Program-made: the position numbers and the translations under genes
Notes under the pieces: model-generated
The model's database searches: none
The model's input: only the letters and a program-made list of their open reading frames with translations
Told to the model about the DNA's origin: nothing
NCBI RefSeq assembly: GCF_001659605.2
Contig: NC_035162.2
Location: 4,669,248 to 4,733,247 of the forward strand
Length of the DNA: 64,000 nt
Origin: Manihot esculenta
Taxonomy: Eukaryota > Streptophyta > Magnoliopsida > Malpighiales > Euphorbiaceae
Direction of reading: 5' to 3'
Part shown: one piece after another, positions 1 through 13,259 of the stretch
How positions within the stretch are numbered: the first letter of the stretch is position 1
How the letters are laid out: every line of letters starts with the position of its first letter

Positions 1-748
1 CCAGCGGAAACTCCCATTGAGAATAATCACAAGCTACAATTAGGGATTGGTGAATCAGTAGATATAGACAAATATCAGATGTTGGTAGGTAGACTGATTT
101 ATTTTTCGCATGCTCAACCAGACATAATATATGCTATCAGTTTAATCAGTCAGTTTATGCATAATCCTCGTGAGTCTCACATGCAAACTGTTTTTTGCAT
201 TTTACGATGTTTGAAGTCTGCTCCTAGAAAAAGTTTCATATTCTCTAAACACAGTCATCTTCGCATAAATTCATTCACAGTTGCAAATTGAACTGAATCC
301 CTTGATGATAGAAGATCGACTAGTGGGTACTGTATACTTGTGAGAGGAAACCTTATCACTTGGAGAAATAAAAAGTAAAGTGTTGTTGCTTGATCAAGTG
401 CTTAGGCGGAATATAGAACAATGACGCAAGGTGTTTGTGAACTCCTATAGTTGCAGAGATTGTTGGAGGAATTGAAACTATTGGAGAGAGACAAACTCCA
501 CTTATACTATGATAATAAAGCTGCAATCAGTATAGTTCACAATCTGGTTCAACATGACTGAGCGAAACACATAGAGAATCGACACTTAATTAAAGAGAAT
601 TTAATAAATGGTATCTTGAGGTTAGATCATATAACTCCTAATCAACAGCTAGCTTATGTGTTTACCAAAGGGGTCAGCAACAAGACCTATCATATTTTGA
701 TTTACAAGTTGGATATGTGTGATATCTATTCACTAACTTGAGAGAGAG
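1..748 (+). pseudogene. Decayed Ty1/copia pol fragment (end of RT and RNase H)
   Basis: Conceptual translation in shifting frames gives the end of a copia polyprotein. The piece at 79-291 has the LVGRLIYF and QPDIIYAISLISQFM block that follows the reverse transcriptase. Further on come the RNase H signatures STSGYC, EYRTMTQGVCELL, YYDNKAAISI and AKHIENRHLIKENL, then LAYVFTKGVS. Several in-frame stops and frame shifts interrupt it (for example at 289-291 and near 376, 391 and 559), so it cannot encode a working protein. The 5' part of the element lies outside the window. It runs into an LTR-like edge at 749. The assignment to copia is secure; the lineage is not. Confidence 0.85.
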
Positions 749-940
749 TGTTGATCAATATAGAAAGTTCCTAATTATGAGAATTCAAATTTTTGGGTCC
801 TAATTAGGCTTGATTTAAGGTATTTTATTCTAATTATAAATATTTCTAATTTAAATTAATTTTTTATATATAAATACTCAAATCTTGTAAAGATTAATTC
901 AATTGGAATATAATAAAAAATTTCTCTCAAAATTCTTAAA
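749..940 (+). repeat. Probable 3' LTR remnant of the left-edge copia element
   Basis: A purine tract (agagagag, 741-748) is followed directly by TGTTGATCAATATAG, the expected polypurine-tract/LTR start arrangement. The stretch contains a TATAAATAC-like block near 870 and ends in the ATTTCTCTCAAAATTCTT type of sequence common at copia LTR ends. No partner LTR is in the window, so the right boundary is approximate and no target duplication could be checked. Confidence 0.5.
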
Positions 941-3480
941 AAAATGAAATTTAAATTTACTATAAATTTACATGTGAAATAAAGTTCATGAATTTTGGAA
1001 TAAGGATAAATTTTGTCTAAAAATAAAATTTTCACTCGATTTATTGAAATCTTTTAATTTATGGTCAGACCATTCTTTAGAAAATTTATGATAATAATTT
1101 TTAATAATAAAATATTTAATTGTGGTTTGATATTATAGAAATTATTTTTAATTTTTTAGTTAAATTGAGAAAAAAAATCTAAATTTAAGGATAAAAATGA
1201 ATTTTCTTTTTATTCACTTATAAATGTTTTGTGCGAAGCAATGTACTCTTCTTTTAATATGTTACATGTGATAATGAAGATAAATTGCTATGGAATATTA
1301 TGGAGGATAGATGGTAGTGTAATTTTATTTTATTTTTAATATTTTTGTCTATGCTTTAGGATAATTTTTTTTTTTGAAAAAATGGTTATAATTTTAAAAA
1401 TAATATACTGACAGATTTAATCTGATCGTAAGTATATCTAAATAAATTTAAAAAATATTATATTTTACTCCAATTTTGGATCCTTACTTAAAAAAAAAAA
1501 TTTCTCAATTTTGTATTTTTATTTAAAAAAATAATAATTTTAAAGACAATGAAATGAGATTGACCCTTTGTAGGTCAGAAATATAAATGCTCATTGAATT
1601 GTAATAACAAATAATAATAATAAAAAAAGAGGGTGAGAGGAAAAGGCACGGGCCGTGAGATTACTGACAAGGAAGCAAGAAGCTTTCCTAATCGGTTATG
1701 TAAAGTGAAAAAATAGAGCAGAATGCACATGTGAGAAGCTAAAGTGATTGGCAGAGAGGCTCTATGCTCTTCTTCACTTTCAGATCTGAAAAAATCTTTA
1801 CTGTTTATCTCTCACTTCACTCATTGCTTCAAATCATTCATCACTTATATTAAAGCTTACTTCTTCTTCTTCTTCTTCTCCCACCATTGGATTTTAGAAG
1901 CCCTCTTATCATTTGCCCTCTTATTATTTTTTTTTTCTCAATTAGTAATTTTTATGTCAACTTTACATTTATGTATTTTATTATTATAAGTATTTATTTA
2001 TTTATTTAAATCGACTAAGACTTGACGTGATTAGTGCTGGGAAAAAATCCAGTTGGTGATCTGGATGATAAGAATCAATCAGACAATCACGGGCTTTTTG
2101 TCACATTTGTAAAGTCCAATTCAGTAATTTTTTAAGTTAATTAGGTCATATAACCATATTTTCAACTTGATATGTAATAAACAATTAAGTGAAATTACAG
2201 AATGCTTCTTCCACAACTAAAGCAGCAATTCCCACATCCTTAAACTTTTTTTTTTTTTCTTGAGAAGTCCTCTCGTCTTCTTCATTAATCAAAGTGATCA
2301 AATTCATAATAATCCAAATTATAAAAAAAATTAAAGAAAAAAGGACAAATTAAATAATTGTAGTGTACTCATTTCATGGACAGTGAAATTGAGAACACAA
2401 GAGGGAAATTTTCATTGGAAGGTAAAGTTATGATATCCTTAACATATCAATCACACTCAAAATTAATTTATAACCATACAATATGAATTAACCACCAATC
2501 AAAATTAAGGAAAATGATTTAAAAACTTTAATATTAGCTATTGATTTTGCCCTTAATTAGGACTCAAAATCATTAAGATGCCTTCTTTTCATCTCTATGA
2601 AAGTTGCCATTGGGAAGTTGTAAATGTTATTTTTCCCTCTCTCTCTCTCATACTCACTTTGAAATTATATTTTCTGTAATTTTAGTTTTTAATTGAAATT
2701 TAATTTAAAATTATCTGGTTTTAATTCAACAATATTAAAATTGTATTGAGAATTATAAAATCTCAATTTTTAAGTTTTTCTTAAATATAATAAAAGATTT
2801 TTCTCTCTCAGAAGAATGTCCGTTAAAATCAGAGAGGTTAATCCAAAAATTGCAGATGTGACATTCATTTCAAACTTCTCCTCAATGCCACATCATATGA
2901 CAACCTCAACGAAAATTCTAAAGATTATTGGGTGTTGTGTGGGCCCAATTGTCCCATGTCTCATGCCACATCATCACATGTCTCACCTACTCGGATAATA
3001 ATAACCCAAATTTAAAAAAAAAAAAAAAATTGTGACTTCTAAAATAATTTTCAAATCAGCGTTATCTTGGTTTAAATTTGAAGGTAACTTTTCATATTAT
3101 CCACTAAAACAATTTTTATTATATGAATATTAAAACTTTACTTTTGTTACTATTTTATCTTTAGGTAATATAAAAAAAGAATATTTTATATAAAGAAGAA
3201 TTAAAACATTTTGAATTTTAACAAAATAAAATAATTTTATTAAGAAAGAAATTATCTGTATGATTTAAAAAGTAAACCCAAATCTAGAAAAATCCAATTG
3301 GGTTTCCCCCAAACCATCTTCACTATTATTTAAATATAAAAAAATAAAGAAACAGAAAACGTTTTTAGAAATTCCATTTGTCACGTTTTGATGGTAAAAA
3401 TTTTTTTTTTTCTGTAATTTTTTACGTGGCATTAAAAATTGCAGACGGCACTCACGCCTTGATGAAGGGCACTCTCCCTC
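941..3480. other. AT-rich intergenic region
   Basis: No convincing coding potential is seen. The short open stretches at 1744-1989 and 2816-2998 are low-complexity and resemble no family I recognise. A CTT-rich simple repeat sits around 1860-1880 and A or T runs are frequent. It is presumably the spacer and distal promoter of the gene that begins at 4121. Confidence 0.6.
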
Positions 3481-4120
3481 TCTCTCCTTCTCTGGAACAC
3501 TTCTGTTGCTATTAAAACGTTCGCTCCCTCTGTTTGATTTTCCGACAAATTTTCAGCCACATCTCCTCAGGAAACGAAGCACCCATAAAGCCTCCCGGCT
3601 CCACTGTCCACTCTCTCTGTACCTTTTATTTCCAGGATTACTCATAACCATACAAGTGAGTTTTTCCCCCCCTTGTTTTTACTGATAAATAGCCAACGCC
3701 AATCCAGTCTCAAACTGGGATCTTTGTCAATTTTTATCGAAAAATTTTGCATTTCATTGCTGGGTTTTCTTTACAGATTGTCTAGCTTTTTTTGGGGGGG
3801 GTGATGTTGTAATGTGAGAAGATTAGGTGATTTTGGAGATATTAAAGAAATTAAAATATGAAGGTGGTGTCTTGATTATTTTTAATTGCAGAGTTAAAAG
3901 AATCAAGAAAGGTTTTTGAGTTCCGAGGTGTTCTTGATTATATTTTAATCAAATTTAAAGATTTTCGTTGTCCGTTGTAGTCTGTAGTGATAGCATTTTT
4001 AAATAATACTTTTTAAGCTTCACTACATTTTGGTACAACAGATCAAGTGGCATGTTCTGTTGAATCTTAAATCTGTCCTTGAAGGGGTTGTTTAAGTGGG
4101 TTTGGTGAATTGAAGGGGAA
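3480..4120 (+). promoter_or_regulatory. Likely 5' UTR exon and leader intron of the RRT1-like gene
   Basis: A CT-rich stretch (3474-3492) leads into a leader ending at the good donor ACAA|GTGAGT near 3654. T-rich intron-like sequence follows, with an acceptor-like TGCAG near 3892, before the first ATG at 4121. The exact transcription start and acceptor are inferred, not shown. Confidence 0.45.
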
Positions 4121-6650
4121 ATGTTAAAAATGTACAAGCCAGTGAACTCTATTAAAGAGTGGGAGGTGAAAGTGAAGCTTTTGGGAGATGGAAAGGTTGA
4201 CAAGCTGAAGAACTCAGTGGCTTCAAGATCTCCAATGAAGCTGTGGATTTTAAGGGCGATCACAACCGCCTTGCTATGGACCTGTGTGATCCAACTGATG
4301 GCAATCGGAGAAATGTGGGGGCCAAGATTGTTGAAGGGTTGGCCTTCTTGTTTTAGTCATCCTGAACTCAAACTACCTTCTGTTCCCGCCAAAGTTGTTC
4401 TTCCTCCTAAGAGTGAGTTCAAGATTTTCTTTATTCCTTCTTCTTTCTTGCTAGTTATCTTCTAGTACAGACTTCTTTTTTTATTACCCTTTCATTTTGT
4501 TTGTACAAGACTGTTCTTTCTCTTTCGCATCTTTATTGATTTAACTGTCACTTCACGGAGCATATTCAATTTGTTCTCTTAGATAGGTTCCCTTTTTATT
4601 TGATAAAACGTCTGAAATTCTGTTTTTATCTGTTCTTAATCTGGTAAATTGTTACTTGTAGGGATTTATAAGAATAATGGGTATCTTATGGTGTCCTGCA
4701 ATGGAGGACTCAACCAAATGCGAGCAGCAGTGAGTTGATCACTTCCTGATGAAGCTTCTTTTATCATGCGTGCTCTTATCTTGTCTGGTATCTTATTTCT
4801 GATTAATTGTTACTTCTGGATCTCATCATATGCAGATTTGTGACATGGTTGCTATTGCTAGATATCTAAATGTAACTCTCATTGTTCCAGAATTGGATAA
4901 AACCTCATTTTGGAATGATCCAAGGTGTGCTAGTTTCTCTGTTCGTCTCTTCAAACTTATTTCTTAATTGTTACCCCCAATCCAATTCAGAAGTATCAAT
5001 TTATCTGATCAGTTCTTTATGGGCAGTGAGTTCCAAGACATATTTGATGTTCATCATTTCATCAATTCCTTGAGAGATGAGGTTCGCATATTGAAAGAGC
5101 TACCGCCTAGGCTAAAAAGACGAGTTGAATCGGGAATGTTCTACTCACTGCCACCAGTTAGTTGGTCAAACATATCTTACTACCTCCATCAGGTTAGTTC
5201 ATTGTAATAGTAAAGCAACCTTTATCATTTCCTTTCCCTTTTCTTAATGATGTACTTTTGGACTAATGTGACTAATTTTCTGAAGTGTTTGCCAACAGAT
5301 TCTACCTTTGGTGCAAAAGTATAAAGTTGTACATTTGAATAAAACTGATGCCCGTCTTGCTAACAACGGGCTACCTATTGCAATTCAAAAGTTGCGCTGC
5401 CGTGTAAATTTTAATGCTCTGAGATTTACATCACAGATAGAACAATTAGGTAGAAGGGTAGTCAAACTTTTAAGGCAGAAAGGCCCCTTCCTGGTCCTTC
5501 ATCTCAGATATGAAATGGATATGTTGGCTTTCTCTGGTTGCACTCGAGGTTGTAACAGTGAAGAGGTTGAGGAACTGACAAGAATGAGGTAATTTTCTCT
5601 TTATTACTTTAATAAACTGAGTCTTTATGAAATGTAATTAACCATAGCAGATTTCATATTGTTAGATATGCTTACCCCTGGTGGAAGGAAAAAGTTATAA
5701 ATTCTGAAATGAAAAGGAAAGAAGGTCTGTGTCCTTTGACCCCTGAGGAAACTGCTCTTGTGTTGAGTGCTCTGGGCATTGATCCTAATGTTCAAATTTA
5801 TATTGCTGCCGGAGAAATATATGGTGGAAAAAAAAGAATGAAGAGTTTGACAGCAACATTCCCTAATTTGGTGGGTAGAATGAAGCAAGAATCTCTCTTC
5901 TTATTTTATATGTGAAAATGACGAACTAATTGTCTTAGTATGAAGCAGGTTAGGAAAGAAACTCTGCTGGGACCATCAGATCTGAAGTTTTTCCAGAACC
6001 ACTCATCCCAAATGGCAGCATTGGATTATCTCGTCTCCCTGGAGGGTGACATATTTGTTCCTACGTATTACGGCAATATGGCTAAAGTTGTTGAAGGCCA
6101 TCGCAGGTAATGCGTCGCTGCTAATTCTTTTTCCCCACTCCCAACTGATCTTATTTTTAATATCTGAATTGAGTGCTATTGGAATTAAAAAAGAACCAAG
6201 CTTTCCAAATAAATTTTCTTTTTCACCAATCTTGCAATGCATAATTTTTCCTGTGAATTTTTTAGCAAAAATCAGCAAAATCAAAGGATTGCTGCCTCTA
6301 ACCAACTGAAAAGTTGAAAATCATTTACCCATTTCTTTGGAGAATTATTTGGCACTAATTTTCTTACAAAAATGAAGTGTCAAACTTATATGGTGTTTCC
6401 TTTGTTCAATGACAGATTTTTAGGATTCAAGAAGACTACTTTGTTGGACAGAAAACTTCTAGTTGGTTTAATAGATGAATATAACAAGGGATCATTGAGT
6501 TGGGATGAGTTCTCTGCCTCTGTGATGGAAGTTCATGCTGATCGTATGGGGAGTCCAAAGACACGGGTTATCATACCAGCAAAACCAAAGGAAGAAGATT
6601 ATTTCTATGCCAATCCATGTGAGTGTTTGCAACTGTCAGATGAAAATTGA
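4121..6650 (+). CDS. RRT1: Rhamnogalacturonan-I rhamnosyltransferase 1-like (GT106, O-fucosyltransferase/DUF246 family)
   Basis: Eight coding exons keep phase and give 500 aa: 4121-4412, 4662-4729, 4836-4924, 5027-5192, 5299-5588, 5666-5870, 5949-6106, 6416-6650. All introns are GT-AG. The protein has a short cytosolic N-terminus, one membrane anchor near residues 42-62 ([12 protein letters not shown] onward) and a lumenal catalytic domain, a typical Golgi type II layout. Family hallmarks are [29 protein letters not shown], the [14 protein letters not shown] loop, [49 protein letters not shown] and the terminal [12 protein letters not shown]. From memory the match is closest to Arabidopsis At5g15740. 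RRT enzymes add rhamnose from UDP-rhamnose to the pectin RG-I backbone; activity here is inferred from family. One oddity: the usual Asp in PT-x-D-GNM is Tyr411 (codon 6069-6071). Confidence 0.93.
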
Positions 6651-8390
6651 GTAGCACATGAACCTAGTCACGCCAACAAGATGATCATCCTCGACTAGGA
6701 GCCTATTGTATTTATCAGAGGAAAATGGCCTCATTTTTGGCATGGAGGCTTACGTACAGATTATTTCAATCCTGTTTGTGAAAATTGAGCTCAGAAGAAC
6801 TTGGGGCGTCAGCCTGGATCTTCTCAAGCAGCATCAACAAAATATTTATGACTATTTATTTTTTAATAACCAGAACGTGTATAGAGTAGGAAAATATGCC
6901 CTTGCCGAGGCCTGAAATCCAGTTAACTGGTATGTAAAGAAGGATAGAAGAAAGATTTCCCAGATGGGAGATTTAGGTTGCAGTGAGTAATCCTTCTCCA
7001 CATTTCCCTCACTGTTACGATTTTTCTTCAGCACCTCGTGTAATGAAAAATTTATGCTTCTCTGTCCCAGTTGAATAAAGAATGTTAAGAATCTTCCTGG
7101 CAATATCGTCATCATATCTGTTTCATGATGGTAACCAACAAAGTAAGCATCTTTTCCTGACATATTCAGAAACAGGCAGTTGCCGTCAACCAGAAGATCT
7201 TCAGATTTTTTTAAAAAAAATAATAATTATCCATGTCCTCTTATGTGATTTGATGTTCAAGGAAAATAAATCAAGATGAGAAGCAACCTTTGTTGATCAT
7301 TGTTCTCAATGCCTTTAATCCAGCTAATGGTTTGGTTTATAGAGTTCCCATGATGGCGTAATCATTATAGATGGGTTAGGAGATTTAGAATATGTATTTC
7401 CTACATTATTTATTTTGTCACTAAATACAATTGTTTATTTTATTATGTAAAGAGCATTAAAGTATTGATCCAAGAGGGTTTATTACTGATTCAAGAGAAG
7501 GGGAATTTTGTGCTAGTGGGTGGTCCAAGAAATCATTTCCTCACACATGGATGGCTACCTACTGAGTGATGATGATAAATTAAACTAGAAAAATAATGCA
7601 TCAAATTTGGCTTTTGATCCACAAAACTGGTGCTTGAAGTGGGTTGCTTTTTTTTTTTTTTTCCAAAGACCTAATAGCTATCCACAAAAGAAATCGAAGT
7701 TGGTGAAGCAATACACTTGTTGAGATAGAGAATAGAGACCCTCTATTCCATTAATGATTCCAATTCATGCTTCAATAATAAAAGTTATCTCAATTGACCA
7801 TAAAATAGAAAGTGATAATTTAATGGGATCCTTTAACTTAAATCATACATTTCGACATGTATAGAAGTTCAAGTGCTAAAAGAGGAAGCTGTTTGAAAAA
7901 ACCCCAAATCCCAAAATCAGCACTCATGCATACACACCTTCAATTTTCAACTTTTCGTTCTCCTCCATTTCAACCATTGGATGATTTTCCGACGAACTTT
8001 AGACACTTCAAATATAATAAAACAATTAGAAGTTTAATTTATTATAAGAAAAATTGGAACCCCTTGATTTAACAATAAGATTCCTCCTTCATTATGCGTC
8101 TGGATTCGGGGTTCGGGAAAATAGCTTCATTTGCCAAAAGAAAAGACAAAAGAAGATGCCAATCGCCGATAAATTTTATTGGAACAGTTGCCTTATTGAA
8201 CTAATTCTATATGAAATTATGAATCATTACAGCAAGATTTTGTTCTCAAAATCAGGCAGCAACTGATTTTGGGTTTTCAAAAGCACAGTGGTGAGGAAGA
8301 AAGAACTGGAACTGGGCCGTAAATTGCACGCTGGTTTACAAAAGCCTGTCAACACATTTAAAAGGTTGATGCTCAACCGTAAAAAGGAAT
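6651..8390 (+). other. 3' UTR of the RRT1-like gene and intergenic spacer
   Basis: Non-coding sequence follows the stop at 6650. AATAAA-like signals occur near 7075 and 7266. A T-run (about 7648-7664) and AT-rich spacer follow. Open stretches at 6706-6915, 7082-7279 and 7857-8266 have no recognisable similarity. The boundary between the two 3' UTRs, which face each other, is not visible. Confidence 0.5.
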
Positions 8391-8943
8391 TTACAAGACA
8401 ATTATTTCCATTTTTATAACAAAAAGTTGTGCTAAAATGTTATAGCTCAGGCATATTTGACGTCTAAATGGGTAGATTATCCTTTTCTTATCAGATGAAT
8501 AGCGGCTTGCATTTGGTGAGATGACCAATGTAATCCTCCGACTGAAAATGCATGAACCTTTACTTATATATATATCAGCCCCTCCCCAAAAAAAAAAAAA
8601 GGCCGTACTGCCATTCCTACCGAAACAAAGAGATGGGACAAAAAAATTCACTAGACATAACCATTGAAAGATCTCAATTATAAACATGGAAGCCTCTGTA
8701 TGAAACGAGAGCTACCAGTAAAAGAATAAATAACCCGTAATATTTTTCCCTGCGCAACAGAAAGTGATGCCACCAGCACAAGCGCAACCAGGCAAAGCGA
8801 AAAAGCATCATTGCCAATTAGACACGTACACTTGGTCTAGACATGGTCATCTGTGTAACAGGGCCTCATGAAAAAGCACATCATTTCCAAAATAGGAACC
8901 CAATGAAGAAATAAAATGGATGAATCTAAACCACAATTATACA

Positions 8944-11900
8944 CTAGCTTCTTTCTGTTCTCTGTCTCTTATGAGCCTGATCAATCCCAACTCCAGTTTG
9001 TTCCATCTCTTGATTGTTACAATACAGATATTCTTGATCCTATGTGAACAATGAAAAAGGGAAAAAAAATAATGAGGCAAGAGAATAAAATACAAGAATG
9101 CACTAGACTGCCAAGTTTTATTCCCACATGAAAATAGGCACTAAGAAAATATCAAGTCATCACTGTTAAGAAGTCGCAGACACAAAGGTCTTTAAATGAT
9201 TAGCACAGAATCATGGACAAACCTTTGAACTTGATGCCGTAATACCTGCTCCCCTATTTTCTTGCCTACCAACATCAATTTGCACTGAGATGTTTGTCTG
9301 GGTCAAATCCACACCTGAAGACCGTAGTGCTTGGGTCAAAGTATCCAATATCCTGTTGAAAACCACCATTCCAATCTGTAATAGCATAATAACATCCTTT
9401 TCCAAGAAAGAAAAGAATACTCATACAATCATATTGCTTGTAGCATTTTTTTCATTTCTTTTAAAATGAATTCTCTTAAGTTAAAAGAACTTGTTTCTTT
9501 CAATTATTAGGTTCCCAAATATGAAAATTGGTAATAAAGAAATCAATTGAATTGAATTCTAGCAAAGACCTAGTTTTCAAATAGGCTGTGAACGAATCCT
9601 CAATAAGGAAAAGAGGTAACAGTACCACCAATCACTAAAAGTACAATCAAACAAAAATTGCCATAGAATTTGGAACAATAACTTCCTGGCATTCTTCACA
9701 TGCAATAGACATAAAAATGTCAGCTTCCCAAAGATGAAGTTATAAACTTACAAAGCCAAAACCATTTTATCATAGTGCTGGACTGCAGGTGTAAAACCTT
9801 AGTCAGAAGATCAGAAGTCCTCTCAATCCTAATCCTCAACAGCATGGATTCAGATCCTCTGTGGAACAAGGGCACTTCCCTCAAACTTTATTAGCTGTAA
9901 CTTGTAATCTGAACGTACAAGCAACTAGCAGATATTCAACCACCACAAGTATGAACCTTTTGACAGGCAGGTCCATAGCATAGAAAATACTCTTGTCAAT
10001 TATATTAATGGTCACTAAATTTAGCACTCATTTTTGTTTGTTACTAAACTTCCCAATTCGTTTTGATCCACCTACCCTAGCCAGAATCAACCCAAATTAC
10101 CACTGGAAATCTGACCTTGAATCAACATCAAATCCCAATGGGCCTGCCAAATTAAGTCCTCTCTCTAGTCCAAGGAGTGCTCACAACTCAGAAGAATTAC
10201 TATAATGGAAATTTGTTCATGTCATTCTTTCAAGGATTTTTCTTTTAAGAGAGTGCACAAGATTGGTGGGCCTATTAAGCATAATCTGACATGGACTGCT
10301 CATGCAAAATTCAGTATTTTTGGTTTATTTCTTATTATGGTGGATGGACTGAAATGAATTAGGAAGTTTAGTAATAAGATTGGCCAAACTAAAGTTTCAT
10401 GACCAAAACAAAAAAGAATAGTAGAAAGTTTAGTTATCATTGGCATAATTTACCCCAAATAAGCTGACATGCTAACTCTCTATGAACAACCCAGCGGCAA
10501 AACTATTGGACGAGAAACTGGTGTGGCTAACAACTAGAACAGCAGTCAAAAAAACAGATTTTCCATAAAGTCAGTGCAGATGCTCAGTTGCTTACCCTTG
10601 AGAATATGCATTTGAGATGCTAACGAATCCACTTTCAATCATTGGCTCCCCTTGTCCACTCAATATATTTTCTGGAGCAGTACACCCAGGAACACATGGT
10701 CGATCCTGCCACAGTTGGGAATGAAGTTGGTATGCTATATTATCAGCATCTGAAACAGACTCCTGCAGAGGCTGAGCAGTTACGCCCGCCCTCCCAACAG
10801 CAGCAAACATATTTGACTGCACTTGCGTATTAAATGGAACTGCAGTGGTTCCCAGGTCACATTCAATTGAGTTATTCACATTCGTGAGCGTGGCAGTAGT
10901 CTTATGAGCAGAACCATTCAATACTTGAGACTGATCCATTAAACCTTCTACAGGCAGATTGTGATTTTTCTGTTTCAAACAGAAGACAAATCATCAAAAA
11001 CACTCCTACAAAAGGAAACTGTGAAAAGAAATAACATTCATAATCATGTCTGAAAAAGTCACATTTGGATCCACATGCAAAAGATCTTCAATAAAGAAAA
11101 AGGACACTGATGCTTGCTCTTGTGTTTTATTGTACATGTCCCTTGACATGATAAAAAATAACTATTACATTTATCCACAAATATTACATATTTTGATATA
11201 TATTTTTCCCTCATATTAGTCCAATTAGAAGAATACATGGGAAATATGGCACTTTTGTCTTTCATGCCCCTCTTGGTATTGTATTTTTGCATGTTGAGGA
11301 AAAAGTAACATTCCAAGTGCAATAAATGGTTATGAATACATTTACCGGAAAGTGTATTAACAGTCAACTATATTATAACTTTAGAACAGAAGTAGTATTT
11401 TGTCTCAAGTATAAAGTGCATTAGTTATTATCATCAATAGAACTTTTGAAAACTTATACAAGCTCATAATGTACATCAAGGCAATTTCTTCCCTTTTTTT
11501 TCCTTTAAAAAATAAGGATAAAAAAGAATAGTAGCAAAATTATCATTCAGAAATAATGAACAAGCACACAATTCATTAAACTTTCATGCACCTGGGCATG
11601 TGTGCTTGTAGAAATTTTACTCTCTATCCTCCAAATGCAAAACAGAGACAGAGAATTACATAACTCCACTTGATTTATAAGTGATATTTTACCCAGGGTG
11701 TCAATTTTGTAGGCTCTTGACTCCAACCTTGGTATGACCCTTCATACATCTTTAACTTTTCCTGTAAAAACTGAATGTACTCTATAACCTGCATATGATT
11801 ATGCAAAAAAATTGCTTATCCATTCCATTCGAGGGAAAAAAAAGGTTAAGAATGTTTTTCAATTGAAAGTTTGAAACAGAATTTTAAAACCAAGACATGA

Positions 11901-12925
11901 CTTGGATGAATCAAGAGAACAATTGATTGACACACCTCCAACAAGAACGAAGCCTTATCTCTTTTCTGATCATTTTGAGGTATAAGATCTCTCAAAATCT
12001 GGAACCTGTCACACAAATACAGTTGTTCATACATGAGCAGAAAACCACTCCCATGGTGCTGATTGTCAAGAAGAATTTAACAAAGCAAAGCAAAGCATCA
12101 ATGGTCCAATGATAATTAGAACAAGTCTCCTACAACCAGAACCCAAATGTCATTGTCCATAATTGTGATCAATTACTGACAAATGATATTAAAATAAAGG
12201 AAAATTTGATAAATACTAGTCAAGTTCCAAAATAGTTGTGTTGCCTGCATGCATCTTTCACTATCCAATTCCATAAAATGCCAAAGTTTCGTTGAACCAC
12301 AATTATCTCATATACTTCTCTTCTTATTTACTCGCCCCACTACTTGAATCCAGTCACTTCTCCACACCTCTGCGCTAGCAAGTCCTCATTGGACATTATC
12401 AATAAGGGATAAACAAACATTATCCATTAAATTTGCTTCATCTATAGAATCTTCAAAACTGTATTAAGTACTTGATCACAAATTTTCTCCTACATTTTAT
12501 TCTATTACTTTTTTTCTCACTCTGCTACACAACTATCTATGTTAATGCTATGAAATCACCAACTTCAAGTCTTTCTACAAATAAACGAAAGCAATTCAAC
12601 CTCAAATTTAGTGTTCCACACATTTCCTCAATTGGTGCATTACTTTCGCATAAAATTATTGAAAAAAATAAGCTTTCCTCTCATTAATCTTGCTCCTTCT
12701 ACGCTGCTCTGTCTCTGAATGCTTGGACCTGTGCGTATTCAGCTTCTGTTCGCTGCTACTACCATCTACCTTCGCTAGTTCGCCTATAATAAAATCAAAA
12801 TTCAGGGAAAAAAACAAAAGAACAAATAAAAGCATTTTGTGTATATATGTACCTCTGTAGGAAGAGGAGTCATAACCGTCAGGTTCATCTTCGTCGTCGT
12901 GGTGAGACTTGGCGGATTTCACCAT
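8944..12925 (-). CDS. BIM2: BIM2-type bHLH transcription factor (BES1-interacting, brassinosteroid signalling)
   Basis: Seven coding exons on the minus strand hold phase and give 314 aa: 12853-12925, 12678-12783, 11936-12005, 11693-11788, 10596-10969, 9223-9352, 8944-9039. The acidic N-terminus leads into the bHLH. The basic region is [18 protein letters not shown] with the E-box-reading triad His46, Glu50 and Arg54. Helix 1 and the loop are [16 protein letters not shown], and helix 2 is [33 protein letters not shown] and ISNAYSQG follow, then [14 protein letters not shown] and SVQIDVG, all as in BIM proteins. BIM factors bind E-boxes with BES1/BZR1 in the nucleus. Length fits the family (AtBIM2 about 311 aa, from memory). 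The donor after exon 2 is not GT: exon 2 ends ...GAGAG followed by GAAAGC, so the bHLH is intact only if a GA-AG intron is removed. The other five introns are GT-AG. Confidence 0.9.
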
Positions 12926-13250
12926 AATTCAACAGAGTTAGATTTTTTTACGCAAGAATTTTCCCTGTTTCAATTAGAAAGAGCACTTTTAGACGACAAA
13001 AACCAGAGCTCCAAACCGAAACGAAGCTCTACACCATTAACCAACAGCTTAACGACATCTGCACACCTATGCAAATATTCTAAAGCCTGATGCATAGGGG
13101 GAGGGAGATAGTGAGGGTACTTGAAGGAGGAGATGGGAAGAGGAGCACGGTCGGAACGAAGTTCCTATGAAGTCCGACTAGCCTGCAAAAGGAGGAGGAG
13201 AGAGACTATGGGAAATTTTTGTATACTTGTGCAGAGCGGAAGCCCTAAAC
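12926..13250 (-). promoter_or_regulatory. 5' leader and proximal promoter of the BIM2-like gene
   Basis: A short leader precedes the ATG at 12925, with purine-rich blocks (GGAGGAGGAG type on the plus strand) around 13090-13205. No clear TATA box could be fixed. The region beyond 13260 becomes extremely AT-rich. Confidence 0.35.
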
Positions 13251-13259
13251 GGATACTTC

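Noticed and set aside
6612..6626. Strong donor-like CCAT|GTGAGTG inside the last exon of the RRT1-like gene
   Set aside because: Reading through gives [12 protein letters not shown], matching the remembered end of the family (NPQECLQLLDE), so it is probably not used.
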